Source: Azolla caroliniana
Taxonomy: Eukaryota > Polypodiophyta
Reading direction: 5' to 3'
DNA: 64,000 nucleotides
NCBI GenBank assembly: GCA_043228905.1
Contig: JBHGNT010000013.1
Span: forward strand, 11,904,001 to 11,968,000
Part shown: one piece after another, positions 22,614-33,415 of the stretch
How the letters are laid out: the number at the start of each line of letters is the position of its first letter
Position numbering within the stretch: position 1 is the stretch's first letter
Notes under the pieces: model-generated
Told to the model about the DNA's origin: nothing
The model's database searches: none
Seen by the model: only the letters and a program-made list of their open reading frames with translations
Translations under genes and position numbers: made by a program

Positions 22614-23319
22614 TGTCGAGCCCTTCGGCTCCGGATCGTTGCGTGAGTCGGGTGGGAACCGCCGAGGTTTTGGACTAGGAGGAAGAGGAATACAACCTAA
22701 GGCTAGTTATGAATAATAGGAAGAGAAGTAAGATAGTAATCTCGTGAATCCCACGAGTTTAGTGTATTTTAAAACAATATTTAGATTATAAGAGTAATTT
22801 AGATGGCAAAATTCGTGAATCCCACGAATATATTAGATTGATCAATTCTTCTATATTAATCAACAACCATATACATATTTTTCTCCTCCTTATATAAAGA
22901 TGGAAGAGGCTAAGCATGGCTTCATGCTTTTTCACCTAAAGTGCCCATGCACACTAAATGTGCATGTGATGTTTTGTCATTTCCTAAATATAGGGCTCGT
23001 GCACGCTAGATGTGCATGAGTCACTTTTAATGTCACGTGTAAATAAAATATTCACACTCTAAAGAATACATGATTTTTACCTTTTAATAAAGGTATGTGT
23101 AAATAAAGGTCTTATACGTATTAAATCTATATTTATAACACTAAAGATAAGTTATTATGATGGTAAAGTTGGGGTTTATCTATGTGGAGGTGCATGGTTT
23201 GAATCCTACCCTATGCACGCGATAAATTCTTTTGATATATTATTTATTTATTTATATGTATCTAAATTCAAATATATTATTTTATGGTTTTCACGTAGTG
23301 TGTGGAATACACTACGACA
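22614..23319 (-). mobile_element. Element G (Ty3/gypsy) 3' LTR
   Basis: 706 bp, plus-strand tips TGTCGAGCCCTTCGG and CACTACGACA. The other LTR at 28992-29697 is the same length and differs at 9 positions by my count. Eight of these fall in the last ~165 bases. The polypurine-like GGAGGGGGCGAG lies inside at 23320. The flank on the left is copia F, not the sequence found beyond the other LTR. Confidence 0.92.
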
Positions 23320-26300
23320 CTCGCCCCCTCCGAACCCGCACATCCTCCGGTATGTGCCGAAGTTCTCGATTCCCCATCTCCGTCTTCACCCAAAGTTTCC
23401 TCCGATTCTCCCCTTATGTCGACTATGAGTTGTAATTCACTTTCTTCGCTTCCCGCATCACCGTGGTCCTCGTCCGATTGCTCCTCGTTGTCGGCCTTGG
23501 CTTGGATCACATAGGGTTTGTCGTCGGTCCGCTTCTTGAAAATCTTCACCCGCTTCCCGGCTATAGGCACTCGTAGTATTGTTCCATCCAACTCGGACAG
23601 TCGGTACGTTCCGTTGTCGAAGACTTTCCGAACCTCGTATGGCCCGAACCACCTTTTCGAGAATTTCCGCATCGTTGTATGTTGATGGTCCAAACTACTG
23701 TCATAGACGATCACCCAGTCTCCTTCTTCAATCCTCCTCGGTCGTAGTCGGTGCTTTGTGTCGAACCGGCTTTTGTTCCTTAATCGTGCTTCTTGTTGTC
23801 GGCGTATTGCTTCCGCTATGTCTGCCGATCTCCCCTCTAGTTGTCGTATCCGGACCGCTAGTAGTTCTTCCCGGCTGATCTCTTCCTTCCACGGTAGCAC
23901 TGTCCATGTTGCGATCACGGTTTCCGTCGGCATTACCGGTGCTTGTCCGGTCATGAGTTCTGCCGACATGTACCCGGTTATGGAGCTATGCGTCGTCCGA
24001 TCCGCCCATAGTGCATACGGAAGCATCTGCGGCCAGTCCTTCACCTTTCCATCGCATGCCTTTGCAAGTGCTTTCACGATCGGACTATGTCCTCGTTCGA
24101 TTTTCCCGTTGGCCTCCGGATTGTATGCCGTTGTCAGCGATAACCGAACTCCGTGTTTGGCGAAGAATCCCCTAGCTTTGTCCGAGTCGAGTTCCCCCCG
24201 GTCCGCAATCACTTGTCCTACGCACCCGTACCTACAAAATACTTCCTCCAAAAGAAATTGGCATACCGCGGAACACGTTTTCCTCTGAAGTGCTCGACCT
24301 TCTACTTGATTCGTGAGATCTTCCCGAGCTAATACCAAGTATTTCTTTTGTCCGATCCCGGTCGGCATGGCCACTATGTCAACCATCCACTTGAAGTTGA
24401 TTGTCGGTGAGAATGTCGGATGTAACTCATCTCGATGTCGAACCCCGGAGTAGACTTGACATTTCTCGCAGCTCTCTGTGAACTCCGCGACATCTTTGTA
24501 CATTTTCTTCCACCAATATTTTTGCTTGATCTTCACAAATGTTGCCCATGTTCCACGGTGTCCAGCCCAATCGGATTCGTGAAACTCGGACATTATCCGG
24601 TCTTGTTGCTCTTTTGTCCCGACTACTCGAAGCGGTATACCATCCGGTCTTTTAGGCGCCCTCCATATTAATCCGTTTTCCAAGAAGAACTTTTGGACTT
24701 GCCTCTTCTTCCTTCGGATCTCGGCTCTTCTTCCTTTATCGTTTGTCGAGTCCTCGGCCTCTTGTAACATCTTTCCGATCATCAAACTTTCTCCCTCATA
24801 TTCTTCTTCCCGAAATTCTCGGATTACGTTCACTCGGCATATGTGCTCCGACGCGAAGTAGTCTTCGGAAACTTCTTCATTATCCGATTCGGTTATGTCG
24901 TCTCCGAACCGAGCCCTTGATAACATATCCGCTATCGTGTTTTCCTTCCCCGAGATGTGTCGAACCTCCGGATTAAGCGACTTGATATATGCAACCCACC
25001 TTAGCATAGCTACATCTGGTATCGTACAACACCGCATCATCCCGAGTATCGGAAGACAATCCGTCTCGATCACCACTTCGGCTCTGATCAAATAATCCCG
25101 ATCCGATTTTATCGCCGACACGACTCCCCACAGTTCTCTTTTGACTTGTGCATTTCCACATTGCCTTTCGTTGAGAACCTTTGCTCCGAATCGGATCGGA
25201 TACCGCGAACCATCCGAGTCGGCTTGATTGATGACCCACCCGATACCGGTTGGACTTGTATCAACCGTTACTATGATCGGTCGGTCGTAGCTCGGCTTCT
25301 TAAGTGCTTCCGCCCTCCGAAGTGTCTTCTTCAATTTCTTCATGGCTTTGGTGTGTTCCGGTTTCCATTCGAATTTCTTACCTTTCCGCAACAAGTGGTA
25401 GAGCAGGTCCGCTATATGTGCGTAGTGCGGAATCCATATGTGATAGAATGCACATGCACCGAGAAACCTTCGGACTTCGGATGTTGACTCGCATACTTCC
25501 TCCATAGCTTGAATCGCATCGATCTTTGTTGGTGACGGTCTTCGGCCGTAGGGCCCACATAGATGTCCGACCACCAATATTTCTTCTTGCCCGAATGCCG
25601 ATTTCTCCCCGGAAAGTGTTAGGTGCACATCTTCTAGCTTTCGCAACACTTTCTCGCAATCATGAATATGGTCGACCACGAACTTTCGGCATCCCCGATC
25701 ATCCATAGTCTCATCTTTTTCTTCTACTGCGCATCCTTTCATCGGAATGTCATCGAGGAACGGCATCGTTATCTCCGGAATGCAGTCTCGAAGCACCTTG
25801 TTCATCGCGTTCATCATATGAGCAACCGAGTTTGTCGCTCCTTGTGGTAGTGTGCACATTCGGACTAATCCTATCGGTGTTCACATGATTGTGATGTCTC
25901 GGCTCTCCACGGCTAGTTGGAATTGGTCATACCCCGAGTATAGGTCTCCGATGGAGTATATCGCACGACCGGCAAAAGCTTCCGCAAATTCGTCCACTAT
26001 CGGACCGACTCCCGAGTTCCGGATCGTGACCTTATTCACCGGTTGCAAGTCTTGGATAAATCGGAGTGACCCATTCTTCTTCGGAACCGTAAACCATCGA
26101 TTTGAGTACGGAGCAGTTCATGGCTCTAGAATCCCCATCGTCACCTTCTCCTTGAGCAAGTCAATGACTTTCGGAATATGCGCTCGTGGTATCGGAATCG
26201 GCTTCAGGTTCCACGGTACATGGTCAATTGTGAAGATCACCATCGGCTCCACTATTCTCGGATCGACGCACCCTATCTCCCTTGATGTAAATGCAAACGC

Positions 26301-26774
26301 TTTGCCGTGTTGCTCCAACATCTCGCAAAACCGTTCTTCTTCTTTTTGTAATAGGAACCCACCTCCACCGATCCGAAGTTTCTTCCGGGTCTCATCCGTG
26401 AAGGCATGTCCGATATCCACGGTCTTCCGAAGTGTGGGATCTCTCGAGACTTCTTTCCTCTTTTGTTCGCTATCGGCGGGTAGTGGTCCCGCAGCCGGTT
26501 TCACCTTCTTCTCCACGGTCTTGTATTTCGTACTTACCATTGCTTCTTCTTTACGGAGCGTATCCGGCTCCATTTTCGCAATGATCTCGTACATCTCGAC
26601 CGATTCCACCGGGACTACCCGGTTCCCTTGGCTTTTATCTTCCGCAAGCTCTTCAAGTCGTTGTAGCGTGCTCCCATAGAACACTTCCTCGACTATCCCC
26701 ACGATTTCTTCATCTTCTTTTATTATTGATGCCGACCGCAACTTATCCTCCACTTGTCGGTATCCTTTCTTCAA
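23277..26774 (-). pseudogene. Element G pol: RT, RNase H, integrase
   Basis: One frame from 26774 to 23277 with TGA stops at 26118-26120 and 25881-25883, both inside RT. It reads a pre-RT linker (YRQVEDKLRSASIIKEDEEI), RT (NPIPRAHIPKV region, FTVPKKNGSL, catalytic FLDDIPMKG near 25738-25764), connection (FLGACAFYHIWIPHYAH) and RNase H (VTVDTSPTGIGWVINQ, VIETDCLPILGMM, ADMLSRARF). Integrase follows with ESCEKCQ, WMVDIVAMP, VIADRGELD, NPEANGKIERGH and LWADRTTHSSITGYM. The frame reads through into the LTR before stopping. Apart from the two stops it is well preserved. Confidence 0.92.
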
Positions 26775-26908
26775 TCCTCTGGTTACGGTCGTGTACGTAG
26801 ATGCCCCATCCGGACCGATTCGTACATGTTTTGCTCCGAGAGTTTTCTTCCTGTGTGGGGTATCAGGGCTTCTCGGACTATCACTTCACCACTCCGCAAC
26901 AGTCCGCT

Positions 26909-28951
26909 TTAAAAATCCATTCTCACTTGGGACAAGAGTTCCCTCTTGTTCCTTTCGTGATTTGCCGGCACCGTTAGGAATTGGACGGATTTCATACCGT
27001 TTTGGCTCCGAATTCGCGCAAAAGCCGCACCGCTATCGAGCACCTTCGTCTCCATCCGTGATGCTGTGATAAAGGGTTGGCCGAGGATGACGGAATGTGA
27101 AACCTCATCTTGCACGAAGAAATTTTGGTCGATCTCGACATCCCCGATCTTCACCGTCACATCCGGACAAGCCGCAAATAGATCTTCCGTTGCTTTGGTG
27201 GCCGCCCGAATCTTCCATCCATGGTTGGTGTTAATAGGCCACTTCCCCTTCCGGTAGAACTCCTTGGACATCAAGTTGATCTCTGATCCGTGATCAATCA
27301 ATGCTAGCACGGGTTCTTTGATGTTGCCGATTCGGACCAGAGTCTCCGTAGTCGCGCGTGCCCAATGTGGCCTTGTATAGTGGGAGTTCGGAATTTCGTC
27401 CTCCACTTCGGTGTCATTCATTAAAACAGTGTTCGCATTCACCCTTGGAGCATTTTCCTCCGTACTTTGTCTTTTTCGCTTCACGAGATCCACGAGAAGA
27501 TCGTGGAACTCCTTCTTTGCTATTCCGAGTAGCTCCCGAAGCGAGAAATCTACCCGGCTATCCAAGATTCTTTCCTCGAACACTCTTTTCAAGTCGGTTT
27601 GTTGTTCTATGTCCGAGGCGATCTTGAATGCCGGAGTCGCCTTTTCTTTTCCCTTACTTCCGGAGTTCCAGCTTTCCGGTATCTTCGATGGCCCGGCCGC
27701 ATCCTCCGTGCGTCGTCGTTTCTCGTCCACATACACCTTATGCAATTGACACAGGGCGTATACGCTATTCTTGTCGACAGGGCACTCCCATCCCGTAGCT
27801 TCTCGGATGCCTTCCGCGGTGCTTCGGATCTCGTTGGAGTCGATTTTCTCGGTGTTTTCTAGAACTTCCGGCCAAAAAGACGTCTTTGCTCTCGATGACT
27901 CCCCGACACATATTCCCGTGGTTGTCGCATAGTTGCTTCTTGCCGCCAATTCCTCCTCGAGCACCTTCTTCATGCCGCCTTTCCGGAAGTTCGGTCGGAG
28001 TGGCTTCCGAGAGTCCATCGAATGAATCCGGTTTCCCTCGTAGTAGATGAGATCCCGCCGTAGCGCCTCCTTATGCTCGTCGCAATCCCTCCAATCGTGT
28101 TCGGCGCTATCGCACCATATGCACCGTCGGTCCGTATACTTGGAGCTTGTGGGGCGATCATCCGACTTCTTCACCATCGCGATCTTCAGATTCACCATCT
28201 CCTTCAATAGTTGCTCCACTGTAGATGCATCAATCCCCTTCTCGGTTGTAGTCTCTCGAGCCCTCGGTTGATGGTCTTCCAATCCGGTTCTCGGTTTCGG
28301 AATCGGTTCCGAAACCCTCTTTTCCTCATCGGCAAGCCATTGCCCCCTCTTCGTGTATCGCGCGACGATATCCCGCACGCTTTCCCATGTTTCGGTGAGG
28401 CCGCTCTCCGTGGTCGTGTCCTCCAAGAGCACTCTGAGATCATTCCGGTCCCGGACGTCCACGGCTCGCAAGAACATGATTACCTTGTCCGGTACGAGGA
28501 TAGCTTGATCTCTCGCGGACAACCTCCCGAACCGGCTTTCGAATGCCGAAAACACATCAACGACCTTCAATCCCTTGTCCGGCGTCTCCACCCAATCTTC
28601 GAATCCCCTTCGCGTCGCCTTGGAGGAATCCTCGATGGCGAACGTCCTCTTTAGCTCTACTTCAAACGCCTCCCATGTCGGATTTTGCTGTCGTAGCCCA
28701 TGGATGCTTGCTTGAAGCCCGTCGGTCGCCACCCGGTTGAAGGACGTCACTTGCAGTCCTTCCGATATTCCGCACCGTAGCATCTCCGCCTTGTAGTCCC
28801 GAAGATACCGCGACACGTCTTTCCCGTTGAATTGCCCGTTTCGTTGCACAAGCTGCTCCACTGATGCCGCTATCTCCGACATCGCGCGTTGTTCTTGTAG
28901 CATGCGCTCGAACATCATCATCATGTTGCTAGCCTCCGGTTGATTTTCCAT
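26909..28951 (-). CDS. Element G gag-protease ORF, 680 codons, intact
   Basis: ATG at 28951 follows the primer binding site closely. The protein has a gag/capsid region (FNGKDVSRYLRDYKAEM; RTFAIEDSSKATRRGFEDWV), then a CCHC knuckle CIWCDSAEHDWRDC at about residue 285. A conserved YYEGNRIHSMDSRKPLRPNF block follows. The protease has active site ALIDHGSEINLMSKEFY and IGDVEIDQNFFVQD, HSVILGQPFI. It ends MDF-TAA at 26909. The zero frame after this stop stays open for about 40 codons and aligns with elements B and C. The complete frame makes it the best reference for this gypsy group. Confidence 0.88.
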   Translation of the reverse strand: MENQPEASNMMMMFERMLQEQRAMSEIAASVEQLVQRNGQFNGKDVSRYLRDYKAEMLRCGISEGLQVTSFNRVATDGLQASIHGLRQQNPTWEAFEVELKRTFAIEDSSKATRRGFEDWVETPDKGLKVVDVFSAFESRFGRLSARDQAILVPDKVIMFLRAVDVRDRNDLRVLLEDTTTESGLTETWESVRDIVARYTKRGQWLADEEKRVSEPIPKPRTGLEDHQPRARETTTEKGIDASTVEQLLKEMVNLKIAMVKKSDDRPTSSKYTDRRCIWCDSAEHDWRDCDEHKEALRRDLIYYEGNRIHSMDSRKPLRPNFRKGGMKKVLEEELAARSNYATTTGICVGESSRAKTSFWPEVLENTEKIDSNEIRSTAEGIREATGWECPVDKNSVYALCQLHKVYVDEKRRRTEDAAGPSKIPESWNSGSKGKEKATPAFKIASDIEQQTDLKRVFEERILDSRVDFSLRELLGIAKKEFHDLLVDLVKRKRQSTEENAPRVNANTVLMNDTEVEDEIPNSHYTRPHWARATTETLVRIGNIKEPVLALIDHGSEINLMSKEFYRKGKWPINTNHGWKIRAATKATEDLFAACPDVTVKIGDVEIDQNFFVQDEVSHSVILGQPFITASRMETKVLDSGAAFARIRSQNGMKSVQFLTVPANHERNKRELLSQVRMDF

Positions 28952-28971
28952 CTCCTTGCCACCCGGTTGTT

Positions 28972-28990
28972 CACGTCGGGTTCACCAACT
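28972..28990 (-). promoter_or_regulatory. Element G primer binding site
   Basis: The minus strand just inside the 5' LTR reads TTGGTGAACCCGACGTGAA, identical to element B although the rest of their leaders differ. Confidence 0.7.
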
Positions 28991-28991
28991 A

Positions 28992-29697
28992 TGTCGAGCC
29001 CTTCGGCTCCGGATCGTTGCGTGAGTCGGGTGGGAACCGCCGAGGTTTTGGACTAGGAGGAAGAGGAATACAACTTAAGGCTAGTTATGAATAATAGGAA
29101 GAGAAGTAAGATAGTAATCTCGTGAATCCCACGAGTTTAGTGTATTTTAAAACAATATTTAGATTATAAGAGTAATTTAGATGGCAAAATTCGTGAATCC
29201 CACGAATATATTAGATTGATCAATTCTTCTATATTAATCAACAACCATATACATATTTTTCTCCTCCTTATATAAAGATGGAAGAGGCTAAGCATGGCTT
29301 CATGCTTTTTCACCTAAAGTGCCCATGCACACTAAATGTGCATGTGATGTTTTGTCATTTCCTAAATATAGGGCTCGTGCACGCTAGATGTGCATGAGTC
29401 ACTTTTAATGTCACGTGTAAATAAAATATTCACACTCTAAAGAATACATGATTTTTACCTTTTAATAAAGGTATGTGTAAATAAAGGTCTTATACGTATT
29501 AAATCTATATTTATAACACTAAAGATAAGTTATTACGATGGTAAAGTTGGGGTTTATCTACGTGGAGGTGCATGGTTCAAATCCTACCCTATGCACGTGA
29601 TAAATTCTTTTCATATATTATTTATTTATTTATATGTATCTAAATTCGGATATATTATTTTATGGTTTTCACGTAGTGTGTGGAATACACTACGACA
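28992..29697 (-). mobile_element. Element G 5' LTR
   Basis: 706 bp, same tips as the 3' LTR. At 29534-29600 the plus strand reads GATGGTAAAGTTGGGG and later GGTTCAAATCC, an A-box/B-box-like pair. The outer flank from 29698 is gypsy H gag, so the two ends of G lie in different host elements and no TSD exists. Confidence 0.92.
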
Positions 29698-30267
29698 ACG
29701 GAAATTGGCAGCATATGTCAAAGCTGTTTGATTACCTTGATGAAGTGTACGAATCTTGTTGATAGTTGTTCTCGCCCCATCAGTATCTCCGAAACAAGCC
29801 TTAAATTCCTTGATAAATTCCTCGAAATTATTTAGTAGAGGAGAATTGGTCTCTAGCAATGGAGCAAACCACGACAATGTTATGCCAGTCAATAAGGTGC
29901 CCACTAGCCCGACTCGTGATGCATTTCTTGGATAACGCGCGGGATGCATTTGAATCACCAACCGTACTTGATTCAAGAAACCTCGGAAATGCACCCTCAA
30001 CCCATCAAATTTAGCTGGGAGGCTAATTTTGGGCTCCTTGATAAGTCCCTGACCTTCAACCCTTTGTTGTTGTAACACTACGATTGTCGACTCTAACTGT
30101 TGCACTCGTCGCGTGAACTCCTCTTGTTGTTGTTGCTTCTCTATAGTAACCTTTTGTAGATCCCCAAGTAGACGTTGATTCTCTACTTCAAGAGATGTGA
30201 ACTTGGATTTAAGGTTCTCCATTTCTGCAACAAGGGTGAGATATTCTTCTGAGTTAATGGCAGCCAT
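29698..30267 (-). pseudogene. Gypsy H gag, N-terminal half
   Basis: ATG at 30267 gives MAAINSEEYLTLVAEMENLK, a heptad-rich coiled coil up to about residue 75. It is followed by the capsid region ISLPAKFDGLRVHFRGFLNQ and LSWFAPLLETNSPLLNNFEE, related to element A gag. The frame is open for about 190 codons and ends at YAANFR, where the element G LTR is joined. The rest of H is absent. Confidence 0.85.
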
Positions 30268-30289
30268 GGTTTTAGGATGGTTACAAAGG

Positions 30290-30651
30290 AGGATAAGAGA
30301 GAGAGAGAGAATAAGATAGAGAAAGAAAGAGAATGGATACAAGATATGTAATGAGAGCTAAAGACTGGTGTTGATTCGAATTGATTTGAGAATACATGTA
30401 TGCCCTTATTTATAGGTTCCTATAGAATAGCTTAGAGATTTCTAGAATGCTCTAGAATGTCCTAGAGCTAGAATGCTCTAGGACATTCTAGAATAATCTA
30501 GAGGTTTTACAATAATCAATGTCATACAAGAAGTAGTTTTTATTGTTTCATATAACAATAAGCTATCTTAATGGTTAAGGTTTTCAAGTATGGATTACAA
30601 GGTTCAAGGTTCAAGTCCGAGTGACGCCATAATGGTCATGTGTTCATGACA
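30290..30651 (-). mobile_element. Gypsy H LTR (outer end at 30651)
   Basis: The outer tip on the plus strand is GTGTTCATGACA. A TATA-like TTATTTATAGG lies near 30408, and imperfect TCTAGAATG repeats near 30440-30500. At 30560-30630 the plus strand reads TTAATGGTTAAGG and then GGTTCAAGTCC, tRNA A/B-box-like. The inner boundary is uncertain. The outer end abuts copia I RT. Confidence 0.7.
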
Positions 30652-30919
30652 GCTGGACGTGAAAACGGCATTCCTTCACGGTGACCTCGAAGAGGAGATC
30701 TACATGCAACAACCGGAAGAATTCATGGATAAAGGGAAGGAGCACCTGGTTTTCCGGTTAAAGAAGAGCCTATACGGACTGAAGCAGACTCTCCGACAAT
30801 GGTACCGGAAGTTCGATTCCTTCATGACCGACCAAGGGTATTACAAAATGCAAACCGATCACTGCGTGTTTGTGAAGAAGTTCGAAGGAGGCAACTTCTT
30901 GATACTCCTTCTGTATGTG
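30652..30919 (+). pseudogene. Copia I reverse transcriptase, N-terminal piece
   Basis: Reads DVKTAFLHGDLEEEIYMQQP, KKSLYGLKQTLRQWYRKFDS, DHCVFVKKFEGGNFLILLLY-V and is then cut by element J exactly within the catalytic YVDD. Closely related to J itself. ATGTG (30915-30919) is the TSD. Confidence 0.92.
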
Positions 30920-31533
30920 TGTTGGGAATCAACGCTTCGATTCACCTTCACCACTCGGCCACAACCGAGTAAGCGCGAATCAATGGAGCAGAAAATAGGA
31001 ACCACAAAGAGAAACAAAAACGCGAACACACAAGGATTAACGTGGAAAACCCTAGACGGGAAAAACCACGGGAGTACAAGACTCCAAACCAACACTATAC
31101 AGAGAAGTATACAATGGCGAGCTGCAAGGCGACGACCTTGAGCTCGCTGTCCTCGCCACAGGAGGCGGAAATACAAAGAGGCGTCGTCCTCTTCCTCTCT
31201 CACGCTCTATCTCTCTCTCTCTCTCTCACGGCTGCTCCCTCTTCACTCCTCTTGAGTGGAAAAACAGAAAAATGATTAGCAGCTGCAAAGCTGTTTGCCC
31301 TAAGTCATATTTATACATATATGACTTTGGGGCTATTTACAACTATAGCCTCAGGGGCCCATAGCGAACATATTCACGGATATGTCCCTGCATCCGGATC
31401 GCTCTCCGGGTACATTCGTCATCCGGCACCGAAGCCGGGGTCTTCAACATCCGGATCCGAAACCGAAACCGGGCTCGTCGGCATTCATCTCCGACATCCG
31501 ACCATCCCATCCGAAGGGATCGTAATCCCAACA
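30920..31533 (-). mobile_element. Copia J 3' LTR
   Basis: 614 bp, plus-strand tips TGTTGGGAATC and GATCGTAATCCCAACA. It differs from the other LTR at 3 positions by eye. Contains CTCTCTCTC runs and a TATA-like region in reverse orientation (CATATATGTATAAATATG). Confidence 0.95.
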
Positions 31534-31543
31534 AACTCCCCCT

Positions 31544-33247
31544 TCACTTCGGCATGGGATGTCTTTCTAATCCGATCCTCTTCCGGCATGCTTCCAGCTT
31601 GTCGGGTGTGAGGACCTTGGTCAGCATATCCGGCCCGTTCTCGTCCGTGTGGATCTTTGTCAGCACGAACTCCTTGTCTTCTATCCTTTCCCGGATCCAG
31701 TGATATCTTCGCTGGATGTGCTTCGTCCGGGAGTGATAGGCCGCGTTCTTCGCAAGGTGGATTGCACTCTGACTGTCACAGTAGAGTCGGTACTCCTCCT
31801 GCCGGATACCGAGCTCTCTAATGAAGTCCTTCATCCATATTACTTCCTTGCCGGCTTCAACAGCCGCCATGTACTCCTCCTCCGTAGTTGACAACGCAAC
31901 CGTCTTCTGCAGCCTCGACTGCCATGAAACAGCTCCCCCTGCATACGTCATCACATACCCTGATGTGGACCGGCTGGTATCTGCATCAGCCGACATATCC
32001 GAATCGGTAAAGCCGTCGAGTTCGGGCTTACCGGAGCCGAATCGGAGGCACACGTTTGCCGTGCCCTTCAGGTATCGGAGTATCCACTTGGCCGCGTTCC
32101 AATGCTCTTTGCCGAGATTGCTCATGTACCGGCTCACCACTCCGACTGCATATCCGATGTCCGGTCTCGTACACACCATGGCGTACATCAAGCTCCCGAC
32201 GGCTGAGGCATACGGCACTTTCATCATATCCTCCTTTTCAGCCTTTGTCTTGGGACTTTGCTTGTTGGACAGCTTGCAGTTTGCCGGGAGGGTCGATCCG
32301 ACCGGTCTTGCTTCCGACATGTTGAACCGGTGAAGCACCTTCGTCACGTACTTCTCCTGTGACAGCCACAACTGCTTCTTCTTCCGGTCCCGGATGATGT
32401 GCATCCCTAGTATTTGCCTCGCCGGACCCAAGTCCTTCATTGAGAAGGTTCGGTGAAGAGCCTTCTTCAGCATCCGTATCTTGACCTGGTCCCGTCCGAC
32501 GATCAACATGTCGTCCACGTACAGGAGGAGTATTAGGAAGTCTCCTCCTTCGAACTTCTTCACAAACACGCAGTGGTCGGACTGTGTTTTGAGGTACCCT
32601 TCGTCGGTCATGAAGGAGTCGATTTTCCGGTACCATTGCCGGGGAGCCTGCTTCAGTCCGTAAAGGCTCTTCTTCAACCGGCATACCAGGTGCTCCTTCC
32701 CTTTCTTCTCGAATCCTTCCGGTTGCTGCATGTAGATCTCTTCATCGAGGTCACCGTGAAGGAATGCCGTCTTCACGTCCATCTGTTCTACCTCGAGGTC
32801 CATGCTTGCCGCTATGCTCAGCAACGTCCGGATGGAGGTCATCTTCACTACCGGGGCAAATATCTCGTCGAAGTCGACGCCCTTCTTCTGCTGAAACCCC
32901 TTCACCACGATCCTGGCTTTGTATCTCGGGGGGTTTCCGGCATCTCCCGGTTTCAGCTTGAACACCCACTTGTTTCGAAGTGCCCGCTTTCCTTTCGGCA
33001 ACTCCACAAGTTCATATGTGTGGTTCTCATGCAGGGAATCCATCTCGTCCTGCATGGCACTCAACCACCTGCGGCTCTGGGTGTCGTGCTTTGCTTCTTC
33101 AAAGCTCTCCGGCTCCCCCTCGTCGGTTAGCAGCACGTGCTCTGGATCCGGAAATCTCCGGGGGGCCCTCCTCTCTCTTAGAGGATATCTCCGTTCGGGA
33201 GCTTCGGTAACCGGTTCTTCCGATTCTTCTTCTTCATCCGAATCCAT
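31544..33247 (-). CDS. Copia J RT and RNase H
   Basis: 567 codons, in the same frame as 35620-33413. It begins in the acidic hinge (MDSDEEEESEEPVTEAPERR), then RT (NKWVFKLKPGDAGNPPRYKA; DVKTAFLHGDLDEEIYMQQP; LLYVDDMLIVGRDQ) and RNase H (FTDSDMSADADTSRSTSGYV; YCDSQSAIHLAKNAAYHSRT), ending LERHPMPK just before the polypurine tract and LTR. All RT and RNase H motifs are intact. Two upstream TAG codons would stop translation of this part unless read through. Confidence 0.93.
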   Translation of the reverse strand: MDSDEEEESEEPVTEAPERRYPLRERRAPRRFPDPEHVLLTDEGEPESFEEAKHDTQSRRWLSAMQDEMDSLHENHTYELVELPKGKRALRNKWVFKLKPGDAGNPPRYKARIVVKGFQQKKGVDFDEIFAPVVKMTSIRTLLSIAASMDLEVEQMDVKTAFLHGDLDEEIYMQQPEGFEKKGKEHLVCRLKKSLYGLKQAPRQWYRKIDSFMTDEGYLKTQSDHCVFVKKFEGGDFLILLLYVDDMLIVGRDQVKIRMLKKALHRTFSMKDLGPARQILGMHIIRDRKKKQLWLSQEKYVTKVLHRFNMSEARPVGSTLPANCKLSNKQSPKTKAEKEDMMKVPYASAVGSLMYAMVCTRPDIGYAVGVVSRYMSNLGKEHWNAAKWILRYLKGTANVCLRFGSGKPELDGFTDSDMSADADTSRSTSGYVMTYAGGAVSWQSRLQKTVALSTTEEEYMAAVEAGKEVIWMKDFIRELGIRQEEYRLYCDSQSAIHLAKNAAYHSRTKHIQRRYHWIRERIEDKEFVLTKIHTDENGPDMLTKVLTPDKLEACRKRIGLERHPMPK

Positions 33248-33415
33248 TTCGGGATCGGGGCCGGTTCCGGTATCATTTTCATCTTCTTCGGCCGGTTCTG
33301 TTTCTTCACCGTCTTCGGCCGGATCCTCGAGTGCTAACCGGTCCCTTGCCGGTCGGGACTACTCCTCATAAAGTTGATCCTCACCGGTTGACTTGGAGCT
33401 CTTCATCTTCTTCTA
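33248..33415 (-). other. Copia J hinge with two in-frame TAG stops
   Basis: Between integrase and RT the polyprotein frame has TAG at 33413-33415 and TAG at 33359-33361, 18 codons apart. The frame is otherwise continuous over 1,359 codons (35620-31544). The residues are a Ser/Glu/Asp-rich linker, so single substitutions (for example GAG or CAG to TAG) explain both. Confidence 0.9.
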
